Shown piece by piece: positions 15,396 to 17,550 of a DNA stretch of 17,550 nucleotides. Source of the DNA: Acidobacteriota bacterium (lineage in GTDB: Bacteria; Acidobacteriota; UBA6911; RPQK01); assembly GCA_003819755.1 (NCBI GenBank), contig RPQK01000061.1:1-17550 (forward strand). The letters are read 5' to 3'. The translations under genes and the position numbers were made by a program. The stretch's first letter is position 1, and every line of letters starts with the position of its first letter. Under the pieces are notes generated by a model. That model was not told the origin of the DNA. It saw only the letters and a program-made list of their open reading frames with translations, and made no database searches.

Positions 15396-15524
15396 CTGGG
15401 AGGGCGGGCCCGCGGATGACGCGGATAAACGCGGATAACGCGGATGAAGGCACGAAACGCCCTTCGTGCCTTCATCCGCGTTATCCGCGTTTATCCGCGT
15501 CATCCGCGGGGCCCGCCCTCCCAG
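15396..15524. repeat. 61-bp near-perfect inverted repeat between cytochrome c and nosZ
   Basis: The left arm 15396-15456 and right arm 15463-15524 are complementary along their whole length with only one extra G in the right arm; the loop (15457-15462) is 6 bases. The arms contain tandem words: CGCGGATGA, CGCGGATAAA, CGCGGATAA, CGCGGATGA (15411-15447), flanked by GGGAGGGCGGG outside and AAGGCACGAA inside. It starts 1 base after the cytochrome c stop codon and ends 8 bases before the nosZ Shine-Dalgarno, so it occupies essentially the whole gap. As RNA it would be extremely stable. Possible roles are partial termination, mRNA processing or protection, or control of nosZ translation. No transposase gene or obvious target duplication is present. 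Confidence 0.92.
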
Positions 15525-15543
15525 CGATGACCGGAGGGAGAAC

Positions 15544-17466
15544 ATGAAAACCAGAATGAGCCGCATCACGTGGATGATCGTCGGGGGAGCGTGTGCCCTT
15601 GCCTTGAGTCTGATCCCCATGAGTTGCGGGAGCAAGACTCGCGTTCAACAACGGACAGGGGCGGCCGAAGCCGCAGTGGCGACTTACGTGGCCCCGGGAG
15701 ATGTCGATCAGTATTACCTTTTTTACTCCGGCGGGCATTCCGGTCAAATCTATGTCGGCGGCGTGCCGTCGATGCGCCATATTTGTACGATACCGGTGTT
15801 CGCCCCGTATCCCGCAACCGGCTATGGATTCGACAAGGAAACCAAGGAGATGCTGGGGGCTTTCACCTGGGGCGACGCCCACCACCCCGCGCTCAGTGAG
15901 ACCAAAGGGGATTACGACGGAAGGTGGCTCTTCATCAACGACAACGCCAACAACCGCGTCGCCCGCATCGATCTGGCTGACTTTAAAACCAAACAGATCA
16001 TTGGCCCCATTCCCAACGTCTCGGGTAACCACGGCTCGACCTTTGTTACCCCGAACACCGAGTACGTCCTGGCGGCTTCCCGTTTTTCGATTCCACTCCC
16101 GAAAGGAAGCTATGCCCCGATAGAGAATTATGCCACTCAATACAAGGGCGTTGTCGCGGGAATCGCCGTCGATCCGAGCACCGGCAAGATGACCCTCGGC
16201 TGGGAAATCCTGATGCCGCCTTTTGACTATGATCTCGGCGATGCCGGCAAAGCGGCGAGCGAGGGCTGGGCCTTTTGGACCTGTTACAACGCCGAGCGCG
16301 CGACCGGAAAACTGGAAGTGACGGCGACCCAGAAGGATCGGGACTATATCGCGGCGGTTGACTGGAAGGCGGCCGAGAAGGCCGTAAAAGACGGCAAAGT
16401 GAAAACGATAGACGGAGTTAAAGTCATCGATCCGAAAGACGTTCAGGGGGTTGTCTACTTCCTTCCGTGCAGCAAGAGCCCTCATGGCGTCGATGTGAGC
16501 CCGGACGGGAAGTACGTCATCGGCAGCGGGAAACTGCAGTCGATCACCACCGCCTTCAACTTTGAAAAGATCAAGACGGCTATTCAGAAGAAGGATTTCA
16601 GCGGAAACGAAGATGGCATCCCTGTCCTGAAGTACGAAAGCATCAAGGACGCCGAGGTTAACGTCGGCCTCGGCCCGCTTCACACCCAGTTCGATGACCA
16701 GGGTTATGCCTACACGAGCCTGTTCGTTGAAAGCGCAGTGGCCAAATGGAAGCTGGGCAGCTGGGAAGTTGTCGACAAGATCCCGGTGACCTACAACATC
16801 GGCCATTTGACTGCGGCCGAGGGCGACACGGTCAGCCCGGACGGCAAGTACCTCGTGGCGCTCAACAAGCTTTCCCACGGACGTCACCTGGTGGTCGGTC
16901 CATCGCAACCTGAATCCTCGCAACTGATCGACGTGTCCGGCGAAAAGATGAAGATGTTGTACGAGGCCTACACCGAGCCCGAGCCGCACTATGCGCAAAT
17001 CATCAAGGCGGACAAGATCAAGTCGATCGAGGTCTACCCGAAGGCTGAGAACAAGAATCCGCATGCGATCTGGGACGTCAAAGATGCCCGGGTCGAACGG
17101 AAAGGGAACGAGGTCGTCGTCCACATGGCGGCCGTCCGAAGCAGTTTCGAACCGAATCAGATCGAGGTGAGACCAGGCGATAAAGTCACCATTCACCTGA
17201 CCAACATCGAACAGACCACCGACGAGCTCCATGGCTTCGGCCTGAGCGAGTACAACATCAACGTGGTTGTCGACCCCGGCGAGACCAAGACGATCGAGTT
17301 CGTCGCGAACAAGCAGGGGGTCTTTCCGTTCTACTGCACGAACTTCTGTTCAGCGCTGCATCAGGAGATGCAGGGCTACCTGCTGGTGGGCACCGGAAAG
17401 CCGACCGGTCGTGAGATGTCGAGCACGCCGCCGGCGACCGGCGTACAGCGGACGACGCTGAAATAA
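15544..17466 (+). CDS. nosZ: Nitrous oxide reductase, clade II (Sec-exported) type
   Basis: A 640-residue NosZ, reducing N2O to N2 in the periplasm as the last step of denitrification. ATG 15544 follows GGAGGGAG at 15533-15540; longer in-frame starts lie inside the inverted repeat. The N-terminus (MKTRMSRITWM, hydrophobic to about 27) has no twin arginine, so export is by Sec, a mark of clade II NosZ; C28 is near the cleavage region and lipidation is possible though the lipobox is poor. The N-terminal propeller carries the CuZ ligands H113 and H114 (DAHHP), H163 (GNHGS), H314 (SPHGV), H380 (GPLHTQ), H421 (GHLTAAEGD), H482 (EPHYA). The C-terminal cupredoxin carries CuA: H563 (ELHGF) and C598, C602, H606, M609 (CTNFCSALHQEM). 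All ligands are present, so the enzyme should be functional. Electrons probably come from the upstream pentaheme cytochrome. Maturation genes are not in view. Confidence 0.97.
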   Translation: MKTRMSRITWMIVGGACALALSLIPMSCGSKTRVQQRTGAAEAAVATYVAPGDVDQYYLFYSGGHSGQIYVGGVPSMRHICTIPVFAPYPATGYGFDKETKEMLGAFTWGDAHHPALSETKGDYDGRWLFINDNANNRVARIDLADFKTKQIIGPIPNVSGNHGSTFVTPNTEYVLAASRFSIPLPKGSYAPIENYATQYKGVVAGIAVDPSTGKMTLGWEILMPPFDYDLGDAGKAASEGWAFWTCYNAERATGKLEVTATQKDRDYIAAVDWKAAEKAVKDGKVKTIDGVKVIDPKDVQGVVYFLPCSKSPHGVDVSPDGKYVIGSGKLQSITTAFNFEKIKTAIQKKDFSGNEDGIPVLKYESIKDAEVNVGLGPLHTQFDDQGYAYTSLFVESAVAKWKLGSWEVVDKIPVTYNIGHLTAAEGDTVSPDGKYLVALNKLSHGRHLVVGPSQPESSQLIDVSGEKMKMLYEAYTEPEPHYAQIIKADKIKSIEVYPKAENKNPHAIWDVKDARVERKGNEVVVHMAAVRSSFEPNQIEVRPGDKVTIHLTNIEQTTDELHGFGLSEYNINVVVDPGETKTIEFVANKQGVFPFYCTNFCSALHQEMQGYLLVGTGKPTGREMSSTPPATGVQRTTLK

Positions 17467-17490
17467 AGGATGAAGAAGGAAGGTGTCATC

Positions 17491-17546
17491 CACGAACCAA
17501 CACGAACGGTAAAGAAGAAGTCAGAAGTCAGGAGTCAGAAGTCAGA
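17491..17546. repeat. Two word repeats downstream of nosZ
   Basis: CACGAACCAA followed by CACGAACGGT (17491-17510) is a 10-base tandem pair. It is followed by four 7-base units at 17519-17546: AGTCAGA, AGTCAGG, AGTCAGA, AGTCAGA. The second array shares the GTCAG core with the array at 186-220, and the CACGAA word also appears in the arm of the nosZ inverted repeat (15451-15456). The array is cut by the window edge and may form a stem-loop with sequence beyond it, as the other word repeats do. Confidence 0.65.
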
Positions 17547-17550
17547 ATGG

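Noticed and set aside
15396..15524. MITE or IS remnant with terminal inverted repeats
   Set aside because: The loop is only 6 bases and no target duplication or transposase is visible, so it is better described as a hairpin repeat.
15466..15543. Longer NosZ start at 15466 inside the inverted repeat
   Set aside because: The added residues encode the repeat arm and hide the signal peptide; ATG 15544 has a good ribosome binding site.
15601..15640. NosZ as a definite lipoprotein through C28
   Set aside because: The residues before the cysteine (IPMS) do not fit a canonical lipobox, so only Sec export is claimed.
15481..17232. Long open frame (583 codons) on the minus strand opposite nosZ
   Set aside because: It is the antisense of a certain nosZ with all copper ligands; the translated product has no family features and high Asp/Arg/Val content typical of a shadow in GC-rich DNA.
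1..17550. tRNA, rRNA or riboswitch
   Set aside because: No cloverleaf, rRNA core sequence or known riboswitch core was seen in the intergenic regions by eye; a covariance-model scan would settle this.

Overview
The window is a chromosome-like, GC-rich stretch carrying ten protein genes that I consider real, no rRNA, tRNA, IS element or CRISPR array, and an unusual number of intergenic stem-loops built from short tandem 'words'. The gene content (duplicated lipocalin-like secreted domains, a BACON-type secreted protein with a trailing repeat array, an M16 protease, a clade II-type nosZ behind a Rieske/cytochrome b operon) would fit a soil or sediment Acidobacteriota-like Gram-negative. That placement is an inference from gene style, not from a marker gene.

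Left part (1-10114) is a set of individually transcribed genes, mostly for exported proteins: a two-domain M16 zinc protease (minus strand), divergent from a small secreted protein made of two copies of one beta-rich domain; a 65-residue membrane peptide; a LacI-family repressor with a candidate operator at its own start, divergent from an 832-residue secreted protein (SGNH-like hydrolase domain, BACON domain, four C-terminal repeats); an extended YaaA-like cytosolic protein; and a secreted or lipoprotein-like two-domain protein. Convergent gene pairs are separated by hairpins made of tandem words (3911-3980 and 9220-9306).

Right part (10330-17466) is one operon-like block on the plus strand: a GltD-like FAD/NAD(P)/4Fe-4S flavoprotein, a Tat-exported Rieske protein (overlapping it by 14 nt), a fused b6f-like cytochrome b, a membrane-anchored pentaheme cytochrome c, and a nitrous oxide reductase NosZ with all seven CuZ histidines and the CuA motif. 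Read together they form a complete quinol-to-N2O electron path: quinol to Rieske/cytochrome b, to pentaheme c, to NosZ. The flavoprotein adds a possible NAD(P)H (or low-potential donor/acceptor) branch. The nos maturation genes (nosD, F, Y, L, B) are not in the window and, if clustered, must lie beyond 17550.

The most striking DNA feature is a 61-bp nearly perfect inverted repeat (15396-15524) that fills the gap between the pentaheme cytochrome gene and nosZ and ends just before the nosZ ribosome binding site. A second, 11-bp perfect hairpin sits in the gap between the Rieske and cytochrome b genes. Similar word-built repeats occur at both window ends and in both convergent gaps, suggesting a genome-wide class of intergenic repeats.
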